Positions 22,252 through 33,295 of a stretch of 64,000 nt of DNA are shown in pieces (within the stretch, counting starts at the first letter, position 1; every line of letters begins with the position of its first letter). A model generated the notes under the pieces. The model searched no databases, had not been told where the DNA came from, and saw only the letters and a program-made list of their open reading frames with translations. This DNA comes from Selaginella moellendorffii (Eukaryota > Streptophyta > Lycopodiopsida > Selaginellales > Selaginellaceae). The DNA lies in the NCBI RefSeq assembly GCF_000143415.4, contig NW_003314347.1:271438-335437 (forward strand). The letters run 5' to 3'. Both the position numbers and the translations under genes were made by a program.

Positions 22252-25200
22252 AGCTTACATTATTTTGTGCCAAATCTTCTGCCAGTTTCAAATACTTTAG
22301 TGAGAACGGCCGTACATATTCCTATTTTGCACGTTGGTACTGTCATGCAAGGAAGAAATGTACCCTTGTCTTCTCTAGCTGCTGCTGGTTGTTGAAAATG
22401 GAAACTGTTAATTTGTCTTCCGCAGCAAAAGAAAGGGAATTTTCTGAAGAAAAAAACTCAAAATCTCCCAACAATAAAAAAGAAAACGAAAAAAGAAAAT
22501 GTCAACAAATCCATCAATCAAAAAGCTGTTACCATCTTCGCACACTGCACAGAGCTTCTATATATACGGCCACTGGAGCTGCTGAAAGCGCTCCCGAACG
22601 TACGGTTTTAGCTTTAAGGAGGAGGCAAGTAATTTCAATGCAAATGTGCCAATGCACAAAGAGGGTCCTAAATCACAGTCTGCCTCCACCCCTGCAAAAT
22701 GCCAATTAAGGGCATTTTGCCCCATTTGTTGTTGCAAAGACAAGCTTTTGACTGGTTAAAAAAGAAAAGGAAGAAAAGTACTATAAAAGACAAGCCTGCA
22801 ATACAAAGACAATTATTCTTCCACTAGCCCTTGTTGCTTTCATCCCCTTGAATACAGAATTGGATACCCAGCAGAAGTGAAGTGCAGGTAACTCCATGCT
22901 GCTGCTGTTAGTGTCAGCCTCAAGTGCCTAATTGTGGCATTCTTGCAGGTAAGAAAAACAAATGCATGCATTGTCACAATTATCAATATAAATATACCAT
23001 GACTTGAATGCTCATATCCAAAAGTGCTAGGAACTCTGCCCCATGAATCAGCCCAGGTGGAAACCCTCTTGTACCATTCTTGTCACTAGCTAGCCATAAC
23101 TGCATTATGTTTTACATGTAGAGGTGAATATAAGAGAGACTCCCTTTCAGTGCTGCAACTTTTGTGTGTGTTGTTAATAAGCATTAGAAAAGAAAAAAAA
23201 ACACACAAAGACCGTGCAATATAACCTCGCTGCATCAGAAACTTGCATACCTATATCATATCTCACCTCTTTGTTTCCATTCAATCCAGCAGCAACAAAG
23301 GAATCTCCCTGTACTCTTTAATGCTCTTGCTTCTCTCTGAGCAAGGAAAGAACAAGAGGGCAGAGCAAACACCTACGTAGTCTAGACTGCAGGGCTAACA
23401 CCAATTCCAAGCTCCTGCTGAATGATAAGTTTCCATGGAAATTTTAGCTCCATTTTCCTTCTTTTCTATATACAAAAGAACTAACTATTTACTGTCCTGA
23501 ATTATCAAATCTCTCATGTCAATCCAACAGTGTCTGGAGAGATGAATCGATGGAATGGGCATTTATCATCATTAACTCAATCATTAACTGCCTCCAGGTT
23601 CTTCACACCTCCCAAGAAGTTCTCAAGCTTTTTAATATACTAAATTTTCTATGTCTTTCTTTTTCATTTTTTATATGCCAATACTAATGCCACCATTCAT
23701 AAGACCTGGACCAACTGAGAGCTACTGCTGCCCCCTGGGGAAGAAGATACCTGTATCCACACAAAACTATGGATGCTGACTCCTGGCCCTGCTTGAGTCC
23801 GTCCCATAGCATCAAAGCATATATCCATGAATCTTTCTAAACATTCCACCTCCTCTTATTCTGTACCCCCAACCCCAAGGGCGCCAAAACTTCTATGAAA
23901 AATTGTTATTTCTTTTTATTTCCAAAATCAACAAGAATGATTGATTGCACGGATTGCAAAAGATATATTTCGCACAACTTCATTTCTTTGAAAATGAAAC
24001 ACAAACAAAATAGCAGTGATCTTTTTGCTAAGCAACAGAAAGAGACAAGCTTCACCACATGGTAAGCCATTTGTATGCTCTTTGGGATCCTCGAGGAAAA
24101 TTCATAATAATAATGCACGTTTTTGGGGTCTGTTCTGGTGTTTCCACATAGAAAAATTGCAAAAAAACTTGGACAAGAACCAGAAGAATAAGAAGAAAAC
24201 CAATTTAAAGCCGACGAAGGAGGCACAGCTTTATGCTTGAATGGAAGTACCAACCAAATGGTTTCATACATTGTTCCAACTTCTGCAAAAAGAAATGGTG
24301 GTTCATAGTGCAGGATTTTCAAGTCAGCCTTAAATCTTTTCTTTGACAGCAGATCCCAAAATCTCAGTGAGTATTTTCCAAGGCTTCTGAATGCCTGTTG
24401 GGCAACTTGATTCTTACATCAGCTTTGGCAGCACGCGATGTCTACTCTTTCCTTTCTCATAATAATATTATTGTGTTATTTATCATTGGATCATCTTGCT
24501 GGAATGAACATCTCGCTTTGACTGAAAAATGTATGTTCAACATACACATACACCACACCAAAGAGAAAAAACATGATCCAAAACATTCTTTACGTGCAGC
24601 ACGTCACAAGCGAGTTCCTTTCCTTCATGCCCAAAGCGGAAGAATCAACCTTAACAAGAGCAGAAGAGCTTTGTATAAAATACCACGAGAAAAAAAAAAA
24701 GGTAGATCCAAAGATATGGATCTTGCAAGATTGACTTCTGCAATTCCCATCAGTGTCACCGACGATGGCGAACGAGCGATGGCTGGATGGATGAGCTCGC
24801 AGGAGGAGGTTCCCGCCACCCTCGACGACTACGCGAGCTATACACCGACTTCTTCGTGCTCCTCGAGCTGTGCATGGGGATGGAGTTCCACCACGATGAT
24901 CTCTCAGGCTCTTTGAAGCTCCTCTGCGAGTCCCTGTTTATCGCCATGATCTCCAGATTTCGCGAGACTCGTACGAGCTGTGGAAGAAGATGCCGCGAAT
25001 AATCACTGGACCCAGCTGCTCAAGTACGTACGAGCGCTTCGCTACGTTCTCTAGGACTGGCACCATGTCTCTGGAAGATATCACAGCTTATAAGATTCAA
25101 ACAAAGAGAAGAAAAATCACACCACGGTTGCCAAGAGAGAAATCGAGATACCAATAACAGCTGCCGGGAGTGTCAAACGTGGCTTGCAAAAAATTCCAGC

Positions 25201-25415
25201 ACTCCGAGGATCGAAGACTTATGATGATGGAAATCATAACACTGGCACTCTAGATATATCTTCCTCCCACCACCACCACCACACCACCACCGTAACCATG
25301 CTCTAGCAAAAGGCCTCCTCATTTTTTTTGGTTCCCGATTTTCTGTGCTCGATCGATCTGTGCTTATTGTTGAGAAACCGTGTAGCAAGCGTAGAAGAAA
25401 ACCCAAAGCCACTAC

Positions 25416-25942
25416 CTAGTGCTCGTCCACCACGTTTACCAGCTCGTACTCCACCAGGGAGAGATTGTTGTCCTCCTTGACCACAAAGTCCGCCGGATCC
25501 GTCACCTCTATCCTCCCCCACTTGTCCACCGCCAAGCGCATCGATCCCTTGAACATGTCGATCTTCGCGTTGCGGATGATAATCGTCGTGCCTTCTTTCA
25601 CTTGATCCACTGGAGAAGAACACAAGCAAAAAAGTTCTCAGTAAGATCACAGCCAAAATCCATCCAAACCACAAAAGATCTCAGTCAAGCAAAGAATCCG
25701 AAAGAGAGGAGATCCAAAAGGGTCTTACCTTGCTCGTTTCTTGCGGCGAAAACGATCACTCCGGTCTCGTCCCCGACGATACACTCGGCGATTCGCATTT
25801 GGCGGACCTGGCTACCATCGGGGCGAGGCTTCTGGAGGACGAGCTTGGAGCTCAAGACCTTGACGACGAGGGTATGGCCGTTGGTGCCGGGCCGCAGCTG
25901 ATCTACCTTGCCAAACACCGGCTTGCGCAGCGGCTCCGCCAT
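25416..25942 (-). CDS. Single OB-fold nucleic-acid-binding protein (At4g28440-type, SOSS-B-like)
   Basis: Two exons, 25942-25729 and 25609-25416, give 135 aa. Diagnostic segments in order are KPVFGKVDQLRPGTNGHTL, VLSSKLVLQKPRPDGSQ, RQMRIAECIVGDETGVI, then NAKIDMFKGSMRLAVDKWGR and LSLVEYELV. This is the whole conserved length of a plant family of small OB-fold proteins distantly related to human SOSS-B/hSSB. They bind single-stranded nucleic acid; the exact role in plants is poorly known. The ATG chosen is the only in-frame one before the conserved block. It diverges from the all-S PPR gene across 205 bp. Confidence 0.93.
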
Positions 25943-26147
25943 CGCCTCTCGCGCCTCCGATCCAAGGATCAAGATCACAAAACCAAAAAGGAGAGACGAT
26001 CGAACCTCTCACGACACCGCCCTTCTCGCTCGAAAGAGGAAAAAAAAAAACAACCACGAAAACCTAGCGCCCGGGAATATTCCTTCCAAAAAACGTCCTT
26101 GTGAGGGATATTCTGCTGGCGTAACGCCCCCGGCGGGATATTCCGCC
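25943..26147. promoter_or_regulatory. Divergent promoter region (OB-fold / PPR genes)
   Basis: A 205-bp spacer. It includes an A-run at about 26039-26050 and two GGGATATTC-type repeats near the PPR start (about 26105 and 26136), which may just be local duplication. Confidence 0.45.
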
Positions 26148-27926
26148 ATGCTGGACGCCGTGTATGACCGCAACCGGTTGATCCGGGCGCTGGGAATCGG
26201 CGGCCGCGTCGACCATGCGCGCCACGTGTTCGATGGGATCGCGCGCAAGGACGCGTACTCGTGGGTGAATATGCTCTGCGCATATGCCCAGAATGGGTAT
26301 CTGGAGGAGTCCAAGAGGCTCTTTGATTCCATGCCGGAGCACAATGTGGTGACGTGGACGGCAATGGTGTCGGCGTACGGCAGGCACGGAAATGTGGTCC
26401 AAGCCAAAGACGTGTTTGATTCCATGCCGGAGAGGAATCTTCTCTCGTGGACGGCCATGGTGGTGGCATATGCCCAGAGCGGGCATATTCCCGCAGCACA
26501 ACTCGTGTTTGATTCCATGCCCGAGCGGAATTTGGTATCTTGGTCTGCCATGTTGGATGCATATTCGCAGGCAGGAGACTGCGTTCGGGCAAAGATCCTC
26601 TTTGATAGAATGAAGGAGAGGAATCTCTATGGATGGACTTCCCTTGTGTCGGCATATGCCAAGGCCGGACGTACGGAAGAGGCACTACGAATATTCCTGA
26701 AGATGCCGGAGTGGAGCCCTGTCTCATGCAATGCTATGATCGCTGCCTTCTCCGTGAACGGCCAGTTAAGCCAAGCAAAGGATCTCTTTGATAGAATGGC
26801 AGAATGGGACGTTTCATCGCTAAACGTTATGCTTTCGGCATATGCCCAAAGTAGTCATCTGGAAGATGCTCTGGTATTTTACGAGAAAATGCCATTGCGC
26901 AACAATGTTGCAGACACCGCAATGTTGGGAGTCTACGGAAAAGTAGGAAAGATTGAGGAGGCCGAAAGGATATTTTACGCAATGGAGCGTCACGATGTAA
27001 TCGCGTGGACGGCCATGATAACAGCATATGCCGAGAACGAGCATCTTGTTATGGCGAAGAAAGTATTTGATTCCATGAAAGAGAGAAACTTGATTTCTTG
27101 GAATGCTATCCTCGCTGCGTTTGTTCACTCCAAAGACATTGATCAAGCCAAATATTTGTTTGATCAAATGCAAGAATGGGACATAGTATCGTATACTCTG
27201 ATGCTCCACGCATATGCCCAACTTGGGCATCTTGACTTCGCCCAGGAGATCTTCCACTCGATGCCTCACCGCGACATCGTCTCCACCTCGGCCATGATCC
27301 ACGCTCTCTCTCGCAATGGCGAGCTCCAAAAAGCTCGCTCCATGTTTGATTCAATGCCTGACAAGAGCTACGTCGCATGGAGCTCGATCCTCTCCGCCTA
27401 CGCTCAAAACGGCCACACCCGCGAAGCCAAGCTCCTCTTCGACCGGATGTTCCACAGGGACGCGCTGGCCGCGAACTCAATCCTCGCGGCACTCGCCCAA
27501 AACGCCGATCCCGAGCTCGCGATCCAGTTCTTCCAGATCGCCATCGCCTGCGACGAGATCCTGCCGAGCCCGGTATCCTTTTGCTCCATCCTCGTCGCGC
27601 TTAGCCATGCCGGCGACGTCGATCGCGGGGTTGCGTGCTTCGCGTCCATGGTCGTGGATTTTGGCTTGGCAGCGATCAAGCAGCACTACAGCGCCATGAT
27701 CGATCTGCTGGGACGAGCGGGATACTTGGTCGAGGCGGAGGAGCTCATCACCTCCATGCCATTCGTCGGCGATGCTAGCGATTGGAAATCCTTGCTGGGA
27801 GCTTGCTCCAGCTTCACGGATCCTCGCCGGGGGGCTGTGGCGACGAGGCGCGCAGTTGGATTGGAACCCACAAGCGCGGCACCTTACGTTGTTCTTGCCA
27901 ATATAACCAGCACACGAAGAGCTTAG
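26148..27926 (+). CDS. PPR protein built almost wholly of 31-residue S motifs
   Basis: One intronless exon from the first in-frame ATG encodes 592 aa. The frame is open further upstream but without another ATG. Fourteen successive motifs of exactly 31 residues run without interruption, of the form FDSMPERNLVSWTAMVSAYA-SGH. Two longer motifs and a short E1-like end follow (YSAMIDLLGRAGYLVEAEEL, then DWKSLLGACS). It lacks E2, E+ and DYW domains. Runs of only S motifs (the SS class) are reported mainly from lycophytes and some other early plants. It probably binds a specific organellar transcript. The N-terminus is short and has no clear targeting peptide, so an upstream exon or start cannot be excluded. 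The stop codon is 13 bp from the stop of the convergent reductase gene. Confidence 0.9.
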   Translation: MLDAVYDRNRLIRALGIGGRVDHARHVFDGIARKDAYSWVNMLCAYAQNGYLEESKRLFDSMPEHNVVTWTAMVSAYGRHGNVVQAKDVFDSMPERNLLSWTAMVVAYAQSGHIPAAQLVFDSMPERNLVSWSAMLDAYSQAGDCVRAKILFDRMKERNLYGWTSLVSAYAKAGRTEEALRIFLKMPEWSPVSCNAMIAAFSVNGQLSQAKDLFDRMAEWDVSSLNVMLSAYAQSSHLEDALVFYEKMPLRNNVADTAMLGVYGKVGKIEEAERIFYAMERHDVIAWTAMITAYAENEHLVMAKKVFDSMKERNLISWNAILAAFVHSKDIDQAKYLFDQMQEWDIVSYTLMLHAYAQLGHLDFAQEIFHSMPHRDIVSTSAMIHALSRNGELQKARSMFDSMPDKSYVAWSSILSAYAQNGHTREAKLLFDRMFHRDALAANSILAALAQNADPELAIQFFQIAIACDEILPSPVSFCSILVALSHAGDVDRGVACFASMVVDFGLAAIKQHYSAMIDLLGRAGYLVEAEELITSMPFVGDASDWKSLLGACSSFTDPRRGAVATRRAVGLEPTSAAPYVVLANITSTRRA

Positions 27927-27939
27927 CAAAGTTCTCCAG

Positions 27940-29129
27940 CTAGAGCTCGCCATCCCATAGCTCTTGTGGAGATTTGTATGGACTGGTTGTGGAGTTACAC
28001 AGCATTTCCCACTTCGCCAGCCTCTCCTGCGGAGCGATGCTTTCGATCTTTGCCAGATCTTGCTCGCTCAGAGAGAAGTCGAAGCTCTGGAGGTTTTGCG
28101 CGAGTCGATCGGGGTTGTAGCTCTTGACGATGGCACCGAGTCCGCGCGTGGTGATCCAGCGAAGAATTATCTGGAAAACAAGATGAAAACACTTTTCCAG
28201 GAACTTTTCCTTTGCTACACACCTGAGCTGGAGTTTTCTGGTACTTGGATGCGAGCTCTTGAACGACTGGATTGTCTAAAACGCTGCGAGAGCCCCATGG
28301 TTTTCCAAGACCACCCAGTGGAGACCATGCCACGACTTGGATCCCCACGCTGCTGCAAAAGTCTCGAAGCTTTCGCTGCTGCCACACTGGATGAAGCTCA
28401 ACCTTTTGGAAACACACAAGCAAATGTTATGGTGATCTTTGCTATAGAGGAGTGAAAGATGTGGCTACCTGGTTAACTGCTGGGATGACTTTGGCATGCT
28501 CCATCAAGTCCTGGAGCTTTTTCACGCTAAAGTTACTCACTCCAATCGCTCGAGCAAGACCCTGCTGCAAGCACTCCTCCATTCCCTGCCAAGTGCCTCT
28601 TAAATCTAATGGCAAGAAGTCTTCCTCGGCTGGAAAGGATGCGTAGTTCGTTCTTCTTATCTTAAGTGGAGCATGGATCAGATATAGATCCAAGTAGTCC
28701 AGCTTGAGATTGCTTTGGAGAAACACAGGAAAGAAAAAACTAGAATGAGCTGAAAAGAGAGAAAGAGATGAATACCTGAGGCTTGATTTCACAGCTCCAA
28801 GAACGTCGTCGTGCATGTCGCTATGGAGCTTGGAAGTGACAAAAAGCTGGGGTCTTGTAACGAGGCCGGCATCCATAGCCTGTGCGAGGCCGGCTCCAAT
28901 CGCAGCCTCGGTTCCATAGACACTGGCCGTGTCGAAGTGTCGATATCCAAGCTGGAGGAACAAAGTTCTAGCATTCCATTGTAGCAGAGGGGGAAAAAGA
29001 TACCTTGATCGCGCAAACAACAGCGTCGCTGATCTCCTGGGAGTCACTTCGGGTTCCACTGCCGAACCCAAGAGCCGGCATGGCGATGTGCGAAGGACTC
29101 TTGAGCGTCAACGAGGGAACCTCCGCCAT
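27940..29129 (-). CDS. NADPH-dependent aldo-keto reductase (AKR4-like)
   Basis: Five exons (29129-29004, 28951-28776, 28712-28469, 28402-28223, 28170-27940) give 318 aa, the normal size for the family. The catalytic tetrad is complete: Asp49 and Tyr54 in HFDTASVYGTE, Lys83 in FVTSKLH, and His114 in DLYLIHAP. GVSNFSVKKL, VNQVELHPVWQQ and VAWSPLGG follow as expected for the (beta/alpha)8 barrel, and GAIVKSYNPDRLAQN is in the cofactor phosphate-binding position. Plant AKR4-type enzymes reduce aldehydes and ketones with NADPH, either for detoxifying lipid-derived carbonyls or in specialised metabolism; the substrate is not predictable. It is probably cytosolic, since no targeting peptide is seen. 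It starts 87 bp downstream of the lipocalin gene on the same strand. Confidence 0.92.
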
Positions 29130-29216
29130 AGCCGAAAGTCCACGAAGTGAAAACGACGCGTATCAAAGACTTGGAAAACTTTCCACGATCAAAAGAAAGT
29201 TTTGTCTTGATCAGAT

Positions 29217-30414
29217 TCACGAGAAGTAGAGCTTGACAAGCTTCTTCAGGGTGTCAAAGATGCTCGTGAATGGATTGAACTCCACCGCTTTGGTGAGGCC
29301 CAGTGGAGGAGGATAGAAAGTGTTGCTCATCATCGCTTCCATCCCGGGAGCTGCCATCATCGCCGACAAATCGCCCATGGACATCTCCTGGCAGTCTTGA
29401 GGCGTGTCTTTGATCGCAGCGTCGTCATATCCCAGCTCTCCAAGGAATGCCTTGTACTTGTCGATGAACTCTCGCCCCGGGTTTGGAGTCCGCGAGTAGA
29501 TCTAGTTGGATCATCGAAAAAATGGAGGAGATCTTCGAAAAGCTTCGAGAAAAGCAACCAACCTGGACGAAGCTCGTGTCTTTCGCTCCCGAGACAAGAG
29601 CGTACGAGTCGTAGTCCGTGGAGATCACGTCGTATGGCTCCCTTGGGATGAATGGCAGCGTTGGGAAGCGAAGGTAGCATCTCTCGGAGACGCCACCTTC
29701 GATTTGCAGCGCCGCCACCTCGCGCTTGAGGCTGGTGTCCGCGGTACACTGGACTTTACCTCTGATCCCCGTCACGTATCCGTCGGGGGAGCCATGCACG
29801 CAAAATGTGTCCACTTGGAGCGCTCGGTTGGCCTCGTCGAACCGATACACTCCCTGTTACAGGATCCCAGACGAAAAGCCCATGAAGAAGAAGAGAGTTT
29901 CAAAGCGAGAATGAGAGAACTTGGAACTTACTTGTGTGCAATGGCAATCTTCCTGGCCTTGTCCGGCAAATCCTCGCTTGAGAGACGCGACTTCAAACCA
30001 TCGACCGGCATACCTGGCGGGATCAAAGTTCTTGGCGGTCATCCCGGCCATCATAAATGGCGGCGGCTTTTCTTCTTCGCTCGAACTGATCGTGGACGTC
30101 AAGGATTGATCAACATTGGTCGTCTGCTCCATGGCCTGTTCGAGAACTCCAGATTCTCAAAACTTTTGTGCGTGATCTTTAAAGAAGTGTTTCTTACCTC
30201 GCTCGTGTTCGTGCACAGGACTAGAACAGCCGCCGCCACTGCAGCGCGCTGAGCAACCTTTGCCGCGACATGATCCCCTTGGCTGCAAAACCGATCATAA
30301 AAAAGAAAACGCCTGGATTTTTATCTGTCACCTGTGACGAGAAGGTGATGGAGATGGAACTTCCGGACGAGCCCAAGCTACCGGATGGATCGCTCTTGAC
30401 GCTGAGCAAGCCAT
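29217..30414 (-). CDS. LCNP: Plastid lipocalin (LCNP/CHL)
   Basis: Five exons (30414-30332, 30282-30198, 30135-29932, 29853-29563, 29501-29217) give 315 aa. The start is placed so that exon 1 joins exon 2 in phase, which gives a Ser/Arg/Pro-rich transit peptide followed by an Ala/Val hydrophobic segment of the thylakoid-lumen targeting kind. The mature part carries AKNFDPARYAGRWFEVASLK with the lipocalin GRW motif at 100-102, then GFAGQGQEDCHCTQ, DTFCVHGSPDGYVTGIRGKV, FPTLPFIPREPYDVI, TDYDSYALVSGAKD and IYSRTPNPG. These match the plastid-lipocalin family along its whole length, including the three conserved Cys. The seed-plant protein sits in the thylakoid lumen, protects against lipid peroxidation and is needed for sustained photoprotective quenching. 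Confidence 0.94.
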
Positions 30415-30574
30415 AGCCGGATAATGGATTTGCCAGATCATCTGACGTGGATACCACGTGACCAAGTACGGAGTGATTATTCTAAGAGAATATACCATGG
30501 AAACACTCCTTCAGATTTTAACTTTTCTTATGATAAATGGTATATGCGTCATAGTATATGCTGCTCCTTGTTAG
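30415..30574. promoter_or_regulatory. Divergent promoter (lipocalin / PAP16-like genes)
   Basis: 160 bp between the two start codons. It contains CCACGTGACC near 30452 (ACGTG core, G-box-like), a motif known to respond to light or stress factors; function here is inferred only. Confidence 0.5.
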
Positions 30575-31998
30575 ATGGGTGGTGTGGTGATCTCCGTCGC
30601 GCTCATCATCTCTTTCTTGCTCCGTGCCACATTCCAGGATTCGCCCAAAAGTTCGCTGCGCTTTGATGGAGCCACAGGCAAGTTTAAGATCGTCGCTTTC
30701 GCAGACTTGCACTTTGGAGAGAATGCCTGGGAGAATTGGGGGCCGGAGCAGGACCGAAAATCCGACCGAGTCATGTCCTACATTCTCGATGCTGAAAAGC
30801 CAGGTGAGAAACACTGGGGAAAAACTCGCCAAGATCTATCTTTCATTTAGTTTGATTGAGAGCTGGGTTGTTTTGCAGACTTGGTGGTCTTCTTGGGTGA
30901 TGTTTTGACGGCCAACAATCTTCCTGTGAAGAATGCTACAAAGTACTGGAAGCAGGCAACCGAGGCCACCGCAAAGAGAAGCATTCCATGGGCGGCTGTT
31001 TTTGGGAACCACGATGACATGCCATTCGAATGGCCGGCACAGTGGTTTGGACCTTCCGGAGTTCCTGGAGCATCACCAGGTAAAAGCAATCTCTCAAGTA
31101 GACTTTAGATCATCATCAAGTTGAACTATCGGAAAAACTTTCTTTTTTCTCTTGTCCAGGACATTATGCCTACTTCCAAGGCACGAGTCGTGCAGAACTC
31201 ATGGAAGAAGATCTCAAGAGTGCATTTTCCGTTTCCGTGCAAGGCCCGCCATCGCTCTGGCCCAGCGTCTCCAACTTTGCTCTTCCAATTGCGTCACACA
31301 GGAAACCGGGATCCACAGCAGCACTTCTCTACTTGATGGACTCGGGTGGCGGTTCTTACCCCCAAGTCATCTCCGCGAAACAAGCATCTTGGTTCCGAGA
31401 TGTTTCGGCAGCTCTCAACCCCGACAACCAGTTAAGCTTTCATGCTCGATCCAAGTCTTCCAACTTTCCTGGTAGAATAACGCTTTGGAACTTTGTCAAG
31501 GACGCAAGAGCTCGTCTTCTGGCACATTCCAAGCAAGGCCTACGAATCCGTGGCTCCAAAGCCAAGCTCGCCCATAGCGGCTCCATGCATCGGATCCCTC
31601 AACGAGGAAAACGTCGCGAGCCAGTCGGCCGAGTGGGGAATCATGGGCATTCTCGCGAAGAGACCATCGGCAAAGGTAAGTGATCACTCGCTACAAAACT
31701 TCTCGATCGACTCTAACAGTTCTATGAATCTTATCACACAGGCAGTGGTGGTCGGGCATAACCACGGCCTGGATTGGTGCTGCCCAGCGGCAGTGGCGGC
31801 CTCTGGCTGTGTTTTGCTCGGCACAGTGGCTATGGAGGCTATGGAAGCTGGACGAGAGGCGCGAGAGTGATAGAACTGTCCGAGAACTCCGGCGAGAAAC
31901 CGAGAACTTGGATCAGGCTCGAGGATGGCCGAGTGGTGGGAGAGCTTGAGCTGGACAAGTCTGCCACGCGGCATCCACGTCACGATGCTGACTCATAG
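30575..31998 (+). CDS. PAP16/PAP28-type metallophosphatase with a 1-nt frameshift near the end
   Basis: Five exons: 30575-30803, 30879-31079, 31160-31430, 31501-31675 and 31742 onward. Motifs are in order: [37 protein letters not shown], a [14 protein letters not shown] segment, [13 protein letters not shown], and [14 protein letters not shown]. These are the metal-binding blocks of the plant PAP16/28/29 group. The N-terminus has a hydrophobic signal-like stretch. In exon 5 the expected frame runs to a TGA at 31868, but the expected continuation ([17 protein letters not shown] and then VIELSE) is in the next frame, open to 31998. A single nucleotide appears to be missing between about 31785 and 31800. 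This is either a sequence error or a real mutation that cuts off about 70 residues. Intron 3 uses a GTTAAG donor. Confidence 0.82.
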
Positions 31999-33295
31999 CC
32001 CACATTGTTTTGCCCTAACGGACGGTGGAATGTTCCATCGTGCTTGACGCGTTTTCTTGTTAACTTCCATAGTCAACATTGGCTTTGTTAGTTAAGTGCT
32101 CGCCAGATCAGCTCGCGTGACGTGGCGCAATGGGAGGAATGATCATATATATGATTGAAAAGATTCCTTCTGGAAAGATAAAGATAAAAATGCTTTTCCC
32201 ATTTAGTGAGATTTTTACCTTTACCACCACGAAGTTACGTGGCTCGTCTCCTTGGCCATGAAGCATGTGATATTTTTTCCACACAAAAGGGGATGATATC
32301 TACGTAGCCTTTGCGGGAGTGCCTACACATGAAACCTCAGCTTTACCAGCCATTCAAGACAAAGGAATCTCCTGGGATGCGATAGAATATGCCATGGAAT
32401 CTTTTCGCAAGTGGTGTTTTGTCACGTTGCAAGTACGAGAAGAGCCGCGACTAAAATAACAAACGCCGGAGTTTTTTCTTTGATCGATCCAAAGTTTGCG
32501 CCCAGTGTTCTTTTGTTTGGAGTAATCAAATGGAGATTTTGGATATGATCGCCCACTCTGGGGATCTGTAAAATATTCTAGAATCTCCAATTTGTCCATG
32601 TGAATGCATTGGTAGCTTAACTAGTTGGGCATGCGGCCAATCAACGGTAGTGGGTATATGTTATGCTTTTGCCACTGGGCCGATGGATGACACCTGTCAC
32701 CAGTCCTTGCAGTGTAAACGTGAGCTGCGCAAGGACACTGTGCTTTTGGGGGCCTAAGCCCACTTAAAAGGAACCCCTGTTCGTTACCCGCCGGGGCAAA
32801 GGAAGGCGGCGACGAGCGCGTCCGTGAGAGGTGCGTTGTGATTCTACCCCAAGATTTCGAGCGATCGATGGATGCCGATCGATCGCCGCTTGGAATCCGT
32901 GCAATGGCACTGAAATGCGGTGTTTTGCAGCTCACGACGAGGCGATTTCCCGGAAATTTGGAGCTCCGCTTCGCAAGAGGTAGGGTGTCGAGGCACTGAT
33001 TCGCTCCTCTCTCGTCCTCGCTTGACGGCGAAGAGCACTAGTCCTCCCTCGCCACTGTAGCTTGGACTTTTTCCCTTGTCTTTCTCTTCCTTTCGTTTTC
33101 TCGATTCTATTGATTCGTGAAGCGTGGCTGTGCTTGTGTTGCTCGATCGCCAGATTGGAGAAGAAAGGGCGCTGGCACCGGATGGAGGTTCTACGCTCGC
33201 CAGCCACTTGCCCAGTGCAGTGGCTCTCGGAAATGGTCTGGAGTTCTTTCGTTTTCTCTTCCTTGCTCACGGATCTCTTTGTTTTACTGCAGGGC
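31999..33295. other. Intergenic region and 5' leader of the bHLH gene
   Basis: No gene is supported from 31999 to about 33060. From about 33060 the sequence is pyrimidine-rich and plausible as 5' UTR. An acceptor-like TTTACTGCAG ends at 33292, so a leader intron is likely. An alternative upstream start at 33183, spliced with a weak GTCTGG donor at 33237, would add about 19 residues to the bHLH protein. Confidence 0.5.

Larger units (their letters stand above)
17420..25415. other. 8-kb region without a supported gene
   Basis: This stretch lies between KANADI and the OB-fold gene. It has many short open frames on both strands, none with family signatures or continuous splicing. The first 700 bp are probably KANADI 5' UTR and promoter. 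AT-rich parts lie at 18.6-19.3 and 22.9-24.5 kb. A frame at 24787-25002 reads as plausible protein but is not recognised. Near 22.86-22.96 kb two cryptic splice-like CAG/GTAAG contexts occur, so a non-coding transcript is possible. No tRNA, snRNA or known conserved plant microRNA was spotted by eye. Confidence 0.5.

Noticed and set aside
25908-26147. N-terminal extension of the PPR frame by 80 codons
   Set aside because: No ATG in that part; it overlaps the divergent OB-fold gene's first exon and its composition is not like a targeting peptide.
32354-32935. Minus-strand open frames upstream of the bHLH gene
   Set aside because: No family signature, no splice continuity, and composition like spacer DNA.
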